From positions 62,001-126,000 of the forward strand of contig NZ_ATXB01000001.1 of assembly GCF_000421465.1 (NCBI RefSeq): 64,000 bases of DNA. The letters are read 5' to 3'. Below the pieces are notes generated by a model. It saw nothing but the letters and a program-made list of their open reading frames with translations, was not told where the DNA came from and made no database searches. The translations under genes and the position numbers were made by a program. The number at the start of each line of letters is the position of its first letter. Positions within the stretch are counted from its first letter, which is position 1. This stretch comes from Methylohalobius crimeensis 10Ki. GTDB taxonomy: Bacteria > Pseudomonadota > Gammaproteobacteria > Methylococcales > Methylothermaceae. Shown one piece after another: positions 1 through 10,758 of this stretch.

Positions 1-269
1 TCTGCTTCAACGCCGAGCCGGTCGGCAAAACGCGTGACCAAGGAATATTCCATTCCCGCGTGGCCTTTGGCCGCGGGGTAATAGGTCGTGGCGCCGGCAA
101 GGGTGAGCACGCGCAACTTGCCGGCCCGCTTGACTTGCGACAGGTGGGGAAGGGGTTGGGTTCGATCCCGCAGTAGCACGATTCCCGCCATCATTAGAGC
201 AATGAGGATGATGGCGCCGGCGCCGGCCATGACGCCGCGGTAGAGGAAAAGCCAGCCGTCGCCCTTCAT
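1..269 (-). CDS. mltF: Membrane-bound lytic murein transglycosylase F, N-terminal part (cut by window edge)
   Basis: The first 89 residues are visible. A short cytoplasmic start is followed by one hydrophobic segment (about residues 12-33) and then the beginning of a periplasmic solute-binding-like domain, with LRVLTLAGATTYYPA and a following GMEYSLVTRFADRLGV stretch. This is the usual order in MltF, where a SBP_bac_3-like regulatory domain precedes the SLT catalytic domain, which lies outside the window. Its ATG overlaps the aroE stop as ATGA, so it is the last visible gene of the hemB-membrane protein-aroE run. The identification rests on the N-terminus only. Confidence 0.75.
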   Translation of the reverse strand, partial: MKGDGWLFLYRGVMAGAGAIILIALMMAGIVLLRDRTQPLPHLSQVKRAGKLRVLTLAGATTYYPAAKGHAGMEYSLVTRFADRLGVEA

Positions 270-1102
270 TCGCCGCCGGTAGCCGTGGCGCGGCGCAAGC
301 GGCGGATAACCGGCGCTGTCCGGGGGCGCACGCCGCGCCAAACCAGGAATGCTTCCGCGGCCTGTTCCACCAGCATTCCCAAGCCGTCCACGCTGAGACG
401 GGCGCCATGATCGTGTCCCCAGCGCACGAACGCGGTCGGCTTGTCCGCGTACATCAGATCGTAGCAATCGCCGTCGGGGGCCAGCAGGTCGTCGGGCAAA
501 GGCGGCAGCTCGCCCTGCAATCCCGCCGCGGTGGCGTTCAGAACCAAATCGAATCGAAGTCCTTGCAGTCCGGGGAATCCCACCGCGCTGACCGGACCCA
601 AGGCGGCGAAGCGGGCGGCCAAGCTTTGTGCTCGGGAGACGGTGCGGTTGGCGATGACCAGGCACGCCGGTTTCCGTTCCAGGAGCGGCCGGAGAATACC
701 CCGGACCGCCCCTCCCGCCCCCAAGACCAAAAGCCGGCGGCCGCTTAGGTCGATGGCCAGATTCTCGGTCAAATCGCGCAGCAGGCCGATGCCGTCGGTA
801 TTGTCTCCGCATAATTTGTCGTCGCGCCAGACCAGGGTATTGACCGCTTCGCTTTGCCGGGCCCGGGAAGTCAACTCATCCGCCGCCTGGAAAGCCAATT
901 CCTTGAGCGGTACGGTGCAGTTCAATCCCTTGCCGCCGCCGGCGTGGAAGGTTCGGAGCGCCACTTCGAAGCATTCCGGCGGAACGTCTTGGGCGGTGTA
1001 GGCGATGTTTTCCCCGGTTTGTTGGACGAACAGGGTGTGGATCAGCGGCGATTTACTGTGGCCGATGGGGTGTCCGAAAACGGCGTAACGGTCAGGAAGC
1101 AT
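266..1102 (-). CDS. aroE: Shikimate dehydrogenase
   Basis: This is a 278-residue NADP-dependent enzyme that reduces 3-dehydroshikimate to shikimate in aromatic amino acid synthesis. The N-terminal substrate domain shows YAVFGHPIGHSKSP and the catalytic lysine region NCTVPLKE (most homologues have NVTVPFK). GDNTDGIGLL supplies the substrate aspartate. The Rossmann glycine loop VLGAGGAVRGI and the NRT motif that reads the NADP phosphate are present, and the DLMYADKPTAF block is near the C-terminus. Length is typical. The gene overlaps the upstream membrane protein gene by 11 bases and the downstream mltF by 4, so translational coupling is likely. Confidence 0.97.
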   Translation of the reverse strand: MLPDRYAVFGHPIGHSKSPLIHTLFVQQTGENIAYTAQDVPPECFEVALRTFHAGGGKGLNCTVPLKELAFQAADELTSRARQSEAVNTLVWRDDKLCGDNTDGIGLLRDLTENLAIDLSGRRLLVLGAGGAVRGILRPLLERKPACLVIANRTVSRAQSLAARFAALGPVSAVGFPGLQGLRFDLVLNATAAGLQGELPPLPDDLLAPDGDCYDLMYADKPTAFVRWGHDHGARLSVDGLGMLVEQAAEAFLVWRGVRPRTAPVIRRLRRATATGGE

Positions 1103-1706
1103 GGTGGATGTCTTGAGCAGACTGCTGGCGAATCGTACGCTTGCGCTTGCCCCAGTAGAGGGAAAAAAGGATGAATATGACCGCGATCAGGATCGCCAAG
1201 GGCAGGAATTGCTCCACATAAGCGATGAGCATGGCGGTGGTGCCCAAGAAAACCCCGATCAGGCTGAAGCGCCAGCCGATCCGAATTCCGTTGAGATAGG
1301 TGCCCAATGCGATCACCAGGAGAATATCCAGAACCGCGGTGACATCATCGACGATTTCCTTATGCCGAAGCACAAACACAGCGATCACGGCCAACAAAAC
1401 CCCGCCCCAATGCAAGGTCTCGAAACACAACAGCGTTTTGATCGAAACATCGCTCTCCCCCGCCCGGCGGGCTTGGGCACGGCTAGAGAGGACGGCGCCC
1501 AACCAAAAAATCGGAATCATGACGAGCCAGAAAAAATAGCCGCCTTGGGAGGAGTAGGCGCTGATTACGATTCCGGCAAGAGATAACAGGAGCAGAACGA
1601 TCAAGACCGATTCATCCAGCCAGACGGTCATTTTCCTCAAGGGAGGTTCCTGCGGCTCCTTGCTTTGAGAAGGTTCCAACGATTCATTCGATTTTTCGTC
1701 TTCCAT
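1092..1706 (-). CDS. Multi-pass membrane protein of unknown function
   Basis: This 204-residue protein starts with a charged, Glu/Ser/Pro-rich cytoplasmic tail (residues 1-28) and then has five or six hydrophobic segments (near 33-52, 54-74, 92-112, 124-140, 146-163 and 168-188). It ends in a basic tail with KRKRTIRQQ. I do not recognise a family or a catalytic motif. It sits 3 bases downstream of hemB and overlaps aroE by 11 bases, so it is co-transcribed with both. The context suggests a housekeeping membrane protein and does not reveal a specific role. Confidence 0.8.
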   Translation of the reverse strand: MEDEKSNESLEPSQSKEPQEPPLRKMTVWLDESVLIVLLLLSLAGIVISAYSSQGGYFFWLVMIPIFWLGAVLSSRAQARRAGESDVSIKTLLCFETLHWGGVLLAVIAVFVLRHKEIVDDVTAVLDILLVIALGTYLNGIRIGWRFSLIGVFLGTTAMLIAYVEQFLPLAILIAVIFILFSLYWGKRKRTIRQQSAQDIHHAS

Positions 1707-1709
1707 CGA

Positions 1710-2765
<1,056 letters not shown>

Positions 2766-2833
2766 TTATCCTGGCCACTAAAGGTATGATAAACAAAAAA
2801 AGAATCTTGGAATACTATATTAGGAGCAGTTAG

Positions 2834-4447
<1,614 letters not shown>

Positions 4448-4463
4448 TCATAGGGAAATTAGC

Positions 4464-5243
4464 GTGATGAAAGACCGTTCGAACCCGCCGCGGCACGGCT
4501 CCCCGGCCAAGTCTTCCGAAGCGCGGGACCGTTTGTTCGCCGCCCCTTTGTCCAAGATCGAGGCGTTTCGTTTCGACGCCCAAGTGGCGGCGGTCTTCGA
4601 CGACATGATCGACCGCTCGGTGCCGGGTTATCGCACCATCGTCGCCGCCATTGGATTGTTGGCGGGAGAAATCGCCCAGCCCGACGGTTATTGCTATGAT
4701 CTGGGTTGTTCTTTGGGAGCGGCCAGTTTTGCCATGGCCCATGAAATCACCGCGCCGGGCTGTCGAATCATCGCCGTGGACAATGCTTGGCCGATGCTGG
4801 TCCGGCTGCGGGAGCGGCTGCGAATACTCGCCGGTCCGACTCCGGTGCAACCGGTCTGTGCCGACTTGCGCCATGTCCCGATCCGCAACGCTTCGCTGGT
4901 GGTGTTGAATTTTACCCTCCAGTTCATCCCCCCGACCGAGCGCTTGGAATTGCTGCAGGCCGTCCATGAGGGGCTCCGCCCCGGCGGCGGCTTGATTTTA
5001 TCGGAGAAAATCGCTCTGGAAGATCCGCGTCAGCAGGCCATATTCACCGATCTCCATCATGCTTTTAAGCGTGCCCAGGGTTACAGCGAGTTGGAAATCA
5101 GCCAGAAGCGGGCCGCTCTGGAGAATGTGCTGATACCGGAGACCTTGGCCACTCATCGCGGCCGCCTGAAAGCGTCGGGTTTTTCCTCCAGCGAAGTCTG
5201 GTTCCAGTATTTCAATTTTGTCTCTCTGGTGGCTTTCAAGTGA
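4464..5243 (+). CDS. cmoA: Carboxy-S-adenosyl-L-methionine synthase
   Basis: This 259-residue SAM-dependent enzyme converts SAM and prephenate into carboxy-SAM, the donor CmoB uses to make cmo5U34 in tRNA. Family signatures are FRFDAQVAAVFDDMI followed by DRSVPGYRTIV, the glycine motif YDLGCSLGAASFAMA, and IIAVDNAWPML. Two ATGs in a row (4464, 4467) could start it. Its partner cmoB lies downstream, but a diguanylate cyclase gene is inserted between them. A weak hairpin with a T-run follows the stop. Confidence 0.95.
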   Translation: MMKDRSNPPRHGSPAKSSEARDRLFAAPLSKIEAFRFDAQVAAVFDDMIDRSVPGYRTIVAAIGLLAGEIAQPDGYCYDLGCSLGAASFAMAHEITAPGCRIIAVDNAWPMLVRLRERLRILAGPTPVQPVCADLRHVPIRNASLVVLNFTLQFIPPTERLELLQAVHEGLRPGGGLILSEKIALEDPRQQAIFTDLHHAFKRAQGYSELEISQKRAALENVLIPETLATHRGRLKASGFSSSEVWFQYFNFVSLVAFK

Positions 5244-5256
5244 CGGCACGGAGATG

Positions 5257-5282
5257 CGGCAGTGCGTTGCCGGTCATTTTTT
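5257..5282 (+). terminator. Possible weak intrinsic terminator after cmoA
   Basis: A short inverted repeat (CGGCA at 5257-5261 and TGCCG at 5268-5272) is followed within five bases by a run of six T. The stem is only 5 bp, so termination is probably partial. It would separate cmoA from the diguanylate cyclase transcript. Confidence 0.4.
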
Positions 5283-5362
5283 CGGGCAAGCTTGCCAATC
5301 GACGGGCTGCGGTACGTTTGATCAAGGATAGGGGGGACTCATAAATTAACCCAGTGGCCTAA

Positions 5363-6694
5363 TTGTTGACAGTGGCGGGATCGAAGAAGACATACAAATC
5401 CTTGACCGGCGCCTTTGGCGGCGTGGTGCTCGTCGGTTTTAGCATCCTGATCGTTTTGCACCTCATCAGCGATCGCCGGATCGTTCTCGGCGATGCGGAA
5501 GAGGAGGCCAAGATGGCGGCCCAATATGTGGCCCACGACATCGAGCGGCGACTTCACGGCATCGAACAGATGTTTTTCGGCATCGACGATTTGCTGGATA
5601 TCCTTCCTCATGCGGCGCCTTTCGACCCCACCGTCAGAGCCGTCCTCCAATCCCGCCGGCAGCGGGATGCCGGCTTCATGGACTTGCTGGTGGTCGATCC
5701 CCGGGGAGCGATCGTGCATTGGACCGGTCCGGGCAACCCCCCTTCCGTTCTGGACCGCTCGTACGTGACCGCCCATCTGGATAATCGCGCCGGCGATTGG
5801 TTTATCGGCCCGCCCCAGCTTTCCAAGGTGCATGATGGGGAGTGGTTTTTCGCGGTCAGCCGCGCGTTCCGTCATCCCGACGGGTCTCTCAAGCGTATTT
5901 TGGTGGCCATACTCGACCTCGGTTATCTGCAGGTGAATTATTCCCTCGATTCCGAGAAGAGCCGGGTGGGGTTGGCCTCGAAGCAAGGCGAGCGTTATCT
6001 CCCCGTTGGTCGGGTAAATGCGTCCCCGATCCAGGCTTGTGGCCTTCAGGGTTTTCGGGGTGAGTCGGCGCTGACCCCTTGGTATCGCGAAGCCGTCTGG
6101 ATAGGCGGCGTGTGGCTCGCCGCCACATTATGCTTGCTTTGGATGCTTCGATGCCTGTCCCGGCAGCAGGAGCGCCTGAACCATTTGGCCACTACCGATT
6201 CCCTCAGCGGCCTCAACAATCGCGGCCACTTCATGACCTGGGCGGAGGAGTCGCTGCAGCAGGCGCGGCGTTACGATCAACCGTTTACCGTCCTTGTTCT
6301 GGATATCGACAATTTCAAGCGGGTCAACGACGATCACGGGCACGCTTGCGGCGATGCGGCGATCCGGGCCGTCGCCGACATCTTGCGGCAAATTTGCCGC
6401 AAGACCGATCTTCTCGGTCGCCTGGGCGGGGAGGAATTCGGGGTGGTATTGACGCAAACCGCCTTGCCGGGCGCACGCGCCACCGCCCGGAAAGTGCTCA
6501 AGGAGGTGGCGGCAAAACCCATCGGGGAGTGCGGGACCATTTCCATTACCGCCAGCATCGGCGTCAGCAGCCGGCTGCCCGGCGATGCCTCCTTGGAGTG
6601 CTTGCTTTGGCGGGCCGATCAAGCCCTTTACAACGCCAAGCGGCGGGGTAAGAATCGGGTGGAGATCCTAACCGAAACGCTTCCGAATACATGA
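5363..6694 (+). CDS. Membrane-anchored diguanylate cyclase with periplasmic sensor
   Basis: This 443-residue protein has TM1 (about 17-36), a roughly 200-residue periplasmic sensor that looks Cache/PAS-like, TM2 (about 243-264) and a C-terminal GGDEF domain. The active-site motif is GGEEF (residues 355-359), with DIDNFKRVND upstream binding metal and substrate. An RxxD inhibitory site (RKTD, 346-349) lies exactly five residues before it, so product feedback is likely. It should make cyclic-di-GMP from two GTP. The start is uncertain: TTG at 5363 or GTG at 5372, neither with a good ribosome site. Its stop overlaps the cmoB start as ATGA, so it is in the cmo transcription unit. Confidence 0.9.
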   Translation: MLTVAGSKKTYKSLTGAFGGVVLVGFSILIVLHLISDRRIVLGDAEEEAKMAAQYVAHDIERRLHGIEQMFFGIDDLLDILPHAAPFDPTVRAVLQSRRQRDAGFMDLLVVDPRGAIVHWTGPGNPPSVLDRSYVTAHLDNRAGDWFIGPPQLSKVHDGEWFFAVSRAFRHPDGSLKRILVAILDLGYLQVNYSLDSEKSRVGLASKQGERYLPVGRVNASPIQACGLQGFRGESALTPWYREAVWIGGVWLAATLCLLWMLRCLSRQQERLNHLATTDSLSGLNNRGHFMTWAEESLQQARRYDQPFTVLVLDIDNFKRVNDDHGHACGDAAIRAVADILRQICRKTDLLGRLGGEEFGVVLTQTALPGARATARKVLKEVAAKPIGECGTISITASIGVSSRLPGDASLECLLWRADQALYNAKRRGKNRVEILTETLPNT

Positions 6695-7674
6695 CCATCC
6701 TTAACGATTACTATCGATCCTTATTGCACGCACCGCCCGACGCCTTGAAAAGCTTGGCCGAAGTATTGCCGGATCGCTTGGCGCGGGCCTTCGACCCTGC
6801 CAGGCACGGAGATCTACCGGCCTGGGAAAAATTGTTGGCCGAACTGCCGCGGCCGAAGGCTGGCGAAATCCGCTTGAACCGTCCGACGATCCGCATCGGC
6901 CAGCCGGAAGACTGCGCCGACCGAACCCGCGCCGAACTGGAGGCCACTCTTCGGGCCTTGCATCCGTGGCGCAAGGGGCCGTTCGATTTGTTCGGAATCT
7001 ACCTCGATACCGAATGGCGTTCGGATTTCAAGTGGACGCGGCTGATCCATGAAATCCAGCCGTTGACCGATCGCCTGGTCTTGGACGTGGGCGCCGGCAA
7101 CGGCTATCATTGCTGGCGGATGCGGGGCGCGGGCGCGGGCCGCGTGATCGGCATCGATCCCACCTTGCGCTACGTATTCCAATTTCTGGCGATCAAGCGC
7201 TTGGCGGGGGAATTCCCGGTGGATTTGTTGCCGCTGGCGTTGGAAGCGTTGCCTCCCCGCCTGCAAGCGTTCGATACGGTGTTCTCCATGGGGGTGCTGT
7301 ATCATCGCCGTTCGCCTTTCGACCATCTGTTCGCCCTGAAGGATTGTTTACGGCGGGGGGGCGAACTGGTGCTCGAGACCTTGGTGATCGAAGGCGAGGA
7401 AGGCGAGGTGCTGGTGCCGGCGGGGCGTTACGCCAAGATGCGCAACGTCTGGTTCATCCCCACTCCCCCCACCATGGAGGGTTGGCTCAAGCGGGCGGGT
7501 TTCGGGCGCATCCGCTGCATCGACGTCAGCCCCACCACCTTCGACGAGCAACGATCGACCGATTGGATGCGGTTCGAGTCCCTGCCCGACTTTCTCGACC
7601 GAAACGATCCCGCCTTGACCCTGGAAGGCTATCCCGCGCCGCGACGGGCGCTTTTTTTGGCGGAGAAACCATGA
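6691..7674 (+). CDS. cmoB: tRNA U34 carboxymethyltransferase
   Basis: This 327-residue enzyme transfers the carboxymethyl group of carboxy-SAM to 5-hydroxyuridine-34 of tRNAs that read NNU/NNG/NNA codons. Signatures are LHPWRKGPFDLFGIYLDTEW with RSDFKW following, VLDVGAGNGYHCWRM for the SAM site, GIDPT, and VFSMGVLYHRRSPFDHL. Length is normal. It is coupled by a 4-base overlap to the diguanylate cyclase upstream, and its own stop overlaps the ATG of a 48-codon remnant downstream. Confidence 0.96.
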   Translation: MTILNDYYRSLLHAPPDALKSLAEVLPDRLARAFDPARHGDLPAWEKLLAELPRPKAGEIRLNRPTIRIGQPEDCADRTRAELEATLRALHPWRKGPFDLFGIYLDTEWRSDFKWTRLIHEIQPLTDRLVLDVGAGNGYHCWRMRGAGAGRVIGIDPTLRYVFQFLAIKRLAGEFPVDLLPLALEALPPRLQAFDTVFSMGVLYHRRSPFDHLFALKDCLRRGGELVLETLVIEGEEGEVLVPAGRYAKMRNVWFIPTPPTMEGWLKRAGFGRIRCIDVSPTTFDEQRSTDWMRFESLPDFLDRNDPALTLEGYPAPRRALFLAEKP

Positions 7675-7817
7675 ACGACAACGTTTCCGTGCTTCCGAGG
7701 CGTCACCGGATTATCACCGACGAACGATTGGATCAATGCGCTTCCCAAGGATTGACCGCAAGCAAGCCCGGGAAATTAAAATCCCGCAGATTGCGGGTCA
7801 CCAACCGCAGTTCGTGA
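7671..7817 (+). pseudogene. Short open frame coupled to cmoB, probably the start of a truncated gene
   Basis: A 48-codon frame begins at an ATG that overlaps the cmoB stop (ATGA). Such coupling normally marks a real operon gene. The first 22 residues (MNDNVSVLPRRHRIITDERL and two more) look like an ordinary protein start. The rest lies antisense inside the VapC-like toxin gene and looks like noise. I infer that an operon gene was cut when the toxin-antitoxin pair arrived. I do not recognise the family. Confidence 0.35.
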
Positions 7818-8149
7818 TGTAATGCAGTGGCGGCCAGCAAACCGTCGATCGCCGGTAGCGTTCGACCGGCTTGGGCCATAAGGGTTCCCCAACGCTCGGC
7901 AACGGCGTGATCTACCGCGAGCAAGCGGCTCTCGAACCAGGCCGGGATTTCTTGTTCGAGCCAGAGCCGGAGGCGTTCTTTCTTCGCTTCCCGGGGCAGT
8001 TGCTCCACGCCTTTGCGTATTTCTCCCAGCGTGAGAACGCTCAGATGCAAGGCGGCATCCGGAACTTGTTCGAACCACGCCAGCACGGAAGGATCGGGTC
8101 GCGGTTTAACGACTTCACAGATGACGTTGGTATCCAAAAGATAGCTCAT
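7733..8149 (-). CDS. PIN-domain toxin, VapC/FitB-like
   Basis: This 138-residue protein with a PIN nuclease fold begins MSYLLDTNVICEVVKPRPD, which carries the first acidic residue (LDTN). It has LTLGEIRKGVEQL for the second acidic residue, AIDGLLAATALHH for the third, and the terminal TRNLRDFNFPGL. VapC toxins cleave tRNA or rRNA and are inhibited by the cognate antitoxin. It is encoded downstream of, and overlapping by four bases, a Phd/YefM-type antitoxin. It is convergent with the cmo operon and overlaps the truncated frame there. Confidence 0.9.
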   Translation of the reverse strand: MSYLLDTNVICEVVKPRPDPSVLAWFEQVPDAALHLSVLTLGEIRKGVEQLPREAKKERLRLWLEQEIPAWFESRLLAVDHAVAERWGTLMAQAGRTLPAIDGLLAATALHHELRLVTRNLRDFNFPGLLAVNPWEAH

Positions 8150-8403
8150 AATTCCACTTCCCGTGCCGGGCTAGAATCTCTTTCGATCTCCAAGGCGGTA
8201 TCTCTGAGGGGAGATTGACGCATGAATTGGAGAAAGGCGGGTTTTTTAGCGGTCAATTTTTCGTAATCTTCCCGGGATAGAATCACCGCGGCCGCTTTCC
8301 CCCGGATGGTAATTTCTTGAGGACCCTCGGAATCGGCATTTTTGATCAGCGAACTCAAACGCGCCTTGGCGGTTTGCAGTTGCCATTTGTGACGAATTTC
8401 CAT
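8146..8403 (-). CDS. Antitoxin of the Phd/YefM type
   Basis: This 85-residue protein has an N-terminal Phd/YefM-like DNA-binding segment, recognisable in QLQTAKARLSSLIKNADSEG, then PQEITIRGKAAAVILSREDY. The C-terminal third (residues 52-85) should wrap the PIN toxin. It is the first gene of the pair. A TTGACA-like -35 box lies upstream, at 8433-8438 on the minus strand, inside the tail of the preceding membrane protein gene. A direct repeat of CTAGTC lies nearby (8413-8426). These are the natural places for promoter and autoregulation. Confidence 0.88.
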   Translation of the reverse strand: MEIRHKWQLQTAKARLSSLIKNADSEGPQEITIRGKAAAVILSREDYEKLTAKKPAFLQFMRQSPLRDTALEIERDSSPAREVEL

Positions 8404-8421
8404 CTAATTCACCTAGTCAGT

Positions 8422-9555
8422 CTAGTCTGTTTTGTCAAGTGTAATATCGTCCTCCTTTCTCTGTCCACCGCGCTTTGCCCACCAGTCCGCCACCACCGCG
8501 CACTCCAGCCCGAAGGGCAAATAACCCGCGTAGCCCAAAATGGGCATTTCGAACAGCTTGAAACGCCCCACGTAAGGCACGCTGTAAACCCATTTGGGAT
8601 CGCTCCAGTAATTCCACAGTTCCCAGAAAAAACCGCAAATCAGTGCCGCCAGCATGGGCAGGACAATCACGTCCCATCTTCCCTGGCGCAACGGCTGAAA
8701 ATAACTTCGATTGTTCAATAGCACCTGAATCGCCACCAGCAAGATCAATGGCGCCATCCACAGAAGTGGGAAAAACCACTGCGGCCATCGCCCCACCCCG
8801 ATCAAGCCGAGGCAAGCCACGATCAGCCCGGCCCAGGCCCAGCGCCGAGGATGGCGCAGGCGTAAGGGAGGTAGCTTCTCGCCAGGTCCCCGAAAGGTGC
8901 GAAGCAGTGCCAAAGTGCTGATCACCGCCGGCAGCACGGTGGAGAACGGCAGCGTGGCGCGGAAAAAATAAGCCCAAGGGGTGAGATCTTCGCTTCCCAA
9001 ATAGTGCCAATTTTGCACGAAGCGGTTGAGATATTCGAAATACCACCAAAACAGCGCGCTCAGGGGAAACAGGCCGAGCAAAAAAAGCGGGCGCCGGCTG
9101 AGCAGGCTCCAGTCCGAACGCCATTGGCACAAAGCGTTGACCACGCCGATGTAGCCGAGCCATAGGAGGGTAAAGGTATCGTTCCGCCAGGCCCCCAGCC
9201 ACTCGGGTCGAGTCCAGGCCAGATACCAGGCGGTGATCAGCCAGGCCGACGCCGCCCAGCCCCACGGCGGGAAAGGTGAGCGCTTCAGCCGAACCTTACG
9301 GCACCGCCGCCATAGCCACCCGACCGCGCCGTAAAGCGGGATTTCCAGAAATACATACAGCCAAAACATCGGCCAGGAGAAAGCCGGAGCGATAGTCGCC
9401 ATCGGCTGAGGCGGAAACCGCAGATACTCGGCCGCCGGTTTCCCCGCCCACCCGACGCCCAGCAGCGGGAAAGCCAGCAACAAGGCGGTCAACAATAACA
9501 GGGTAAGGAATTTTGACATTTTTACATCGGGTTTAGGATTTTTGACTCCGTTCAC
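8422..9555 (-). CDS. Polytopic membrane protein of unknown function
   Basis: This 377-residue protein has about nine or ten hydrophobic segments and many Trp and Pro residues. A conserved-looking C-terminal block reads CGFFWELWNYWSDPKWVYSV, then PYVGRFKLFEMPILGYAGYL and PFGLEC, which suggests a structured active or binding site in the membrane. I do not know the family. The GTG at 9555 is preceded by GGAGG at about 10 bases. An internal ATG at 9519 would give a more signal-like N-terminus. Neighbours (toxin-antitoxin pair, pilin operon) do not explain it. Confidence 0.75.
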   Translation of the reverse strand: MNGVKNPKPDVKMSKFLTLLLLTALLLAFPLLGVGWAGKPAAEYLRFPPQPMATIAPAFSWPMFWLYVFLEIPLYGAVGWLWRRCRKVRLKRSPFPPWGWAASAWLITAWYLAWTRPEWLGAWRNDTFTLLWLGYIGVVNALCQWRSDWSLLSRRPLFLLGLFPLSALFWWYFEYLNRFVQNWHYLGSEDLTPWAYFFRATLPFSTVLPAVISTLALLRTFRGPGEKLPPLRLRHPRRWAWAGLIVACLGLIGVGRWPQWFFPLLWMAPLILLVAIQVLLNNRSYFQPLRQGRWDVIVLPMLAALICGFFWELWNYWSDPKWVYSVPYVGRFKLFEMPILGYAGYLPFGLECAVVADWWAKRGGQRKEDDITLDKTD

Positions 9556-9694
9556 GGTTGAGATGCCTCCTTGAGATTACCTTTTAAATACCGATCCAGA
9601 AAAGCGTTTTTGCCCGGCACATCTGGCGGAAAAATTCGACTAGGCTTTAAGGCGAACACTAACGGTCCGACTCAAAGAGCGCTCAAAGAATCCG

Positions 9695-10231
9695 ATGGCA
9701 AAACTCAGTGGTTTTACCCTCATCGAACTGATGGTCACGGTGGCCATGGCGGCCATCGTCTTGACCGTCGGGGTGCCCGGATTCCAGACGCTGGTTAAAA
9801 ACAACCGCATGACCACCGCCACCAACTCGTTGGTGGGCGCGATCAACCTGGCCCGGAGCGAGGCGATCAAGCGAGGTGTCCGGGTCACCGTCTGCAAAAG
9901 CGCCGATGGCGCCGCCTGTGCCACTACGGGCAATTGGGACCAGGGTTGGATGGTGTTTACCGATCCCGACAGCAATGCCAGCTACGACAGCGGCACCGAA
10001 ACGCTGCTTCGAGTCCGGGAGGCCGTCGCGGGAAATCTTTCCCTGACCGGCAACACCAATGTAGCCAATTATATTTCCTACGTGGCCAATGGCCGCAGTC
10101 TTTTGACGGGCGGCGGTTTTCAGAGCGGCACCATCACGGTTTGCGACGACCGCGGGGGAAACGTGGGTAAAAATATCGTGCTTTCGGATACCGGGCGCAT
10201 CCGGACGGAAACAGGGGTCAGTTGTCCATGA
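9695..10231 (+). CDS. fimT: Minor pseudopilin, FimT/GspH family
   Basis: This 178-residue type IV pilus minor pilin has a short leader, the prepilin peptidase site G6/F7 and the mature-residue-5 glutamate in GFTLIELM. A hydrophobic N-terminal helix is followed by the GspH/FimT block SLVGAINLARSEAIKRGVRV. The C-terminus NGRSLLTGGGFQSGTITVCD and the final SDTGRIR motif are typical. It opens the operon fimT-pilV-pilW-pilX-pilY1, whose products prime pilus assembly in the inner membrane. The next ATG overlaps its stop. Confidence 0.93.
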   Translation: MAKLSGFTLIELMVTVAMAAIVLTVGVPGFQTLVKNNRMTTATNSLVGAINLARSEAIKRGVRVTVCKSADGAACATTGNWDQGWMVFTDPDSNASYDSGTETLLRVREAVAGNLSLTGNTNVANYISYVANGRSLLTGGGFQSGTITVCDDRGGNVGKNIVLSDTGRIRTETGVSCP

Positions 10232-10758
10232 GGCGGGAAGCGGGCTTCACTCTCATCGAAATTCTGATTGCGGTGCTGGTCTTGGCCATCGGCCTTTTGG
10301 GCCTGGCCGGCCTTCAGACCACCGGTCTTCACAGCAACCACAGCGCCAATCTGCGCACTCAGGCCACCCTTCTGGCCTACGACATGATCGATCGGATACG
10401 CGCCAATCACGACGGCTATGAAGGCACGTTTTACAACAATCCCACCCCGACGGATCGCAGTTGCGTTTGGGACGGCAGTGCGCCGTCCGCGTGCACGCCG
10501 CAGCAAATGGCCGAACACGATATTTGGGAATGGAAGGACGCCATGGCGCAAGCGCTGCCGCAAGCCACGGGCGTGGTTTGCCTGGACAGCAGTCCCGACG
10601 ACGGCGGCGATGCCAACAGCAACGGTACGGTGGAAGCCAGCGAATACGCCTGCGACAACAGCGGCAATCGCTACGCCGTCAAGCTTTGGTGGGTGGACGA
10701 ATACGACGATTCCGGCAACCCGGTGATTAAACGCTTCGTGACGGTGTTTCAACCATGA
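10228..10758 (+). CDS. pilV: Type IV pilus minor pilin PilV
   Basis: The 176-residue prepilin is MRREAGFTLIEILIAVLVLA, with cleavage after G6, continuing into GLLGLAGLQTTGLHSNHSAN, a block common in PilV. The ATG at 10228 is preferred over a TTG two codons upstream, because it overlaps the fimT stop as ATGA. The C-terminal domain contains several cysteines and an Asp/Asn-rich loop. The minor pilins PilV, PilW, PilX and FimT form the tip complex with PilY1. Confidence 0.93.
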   Translation: MRREAGFTLIEILIAVLVLAIGLLGLAGLQTTGLHSNHSANLRTQATLLAYDMIDRIRANHDGYEGTFYNNPTPTDRSCVWDGSAPSACTPQQMAEHDIWEWKDAMAQALPQATGVVCLDSSPDDGGDANSNGTVEASEYACDNSGNRYAVKLWWVDEYDDSGNPVIKRFVTVFQP

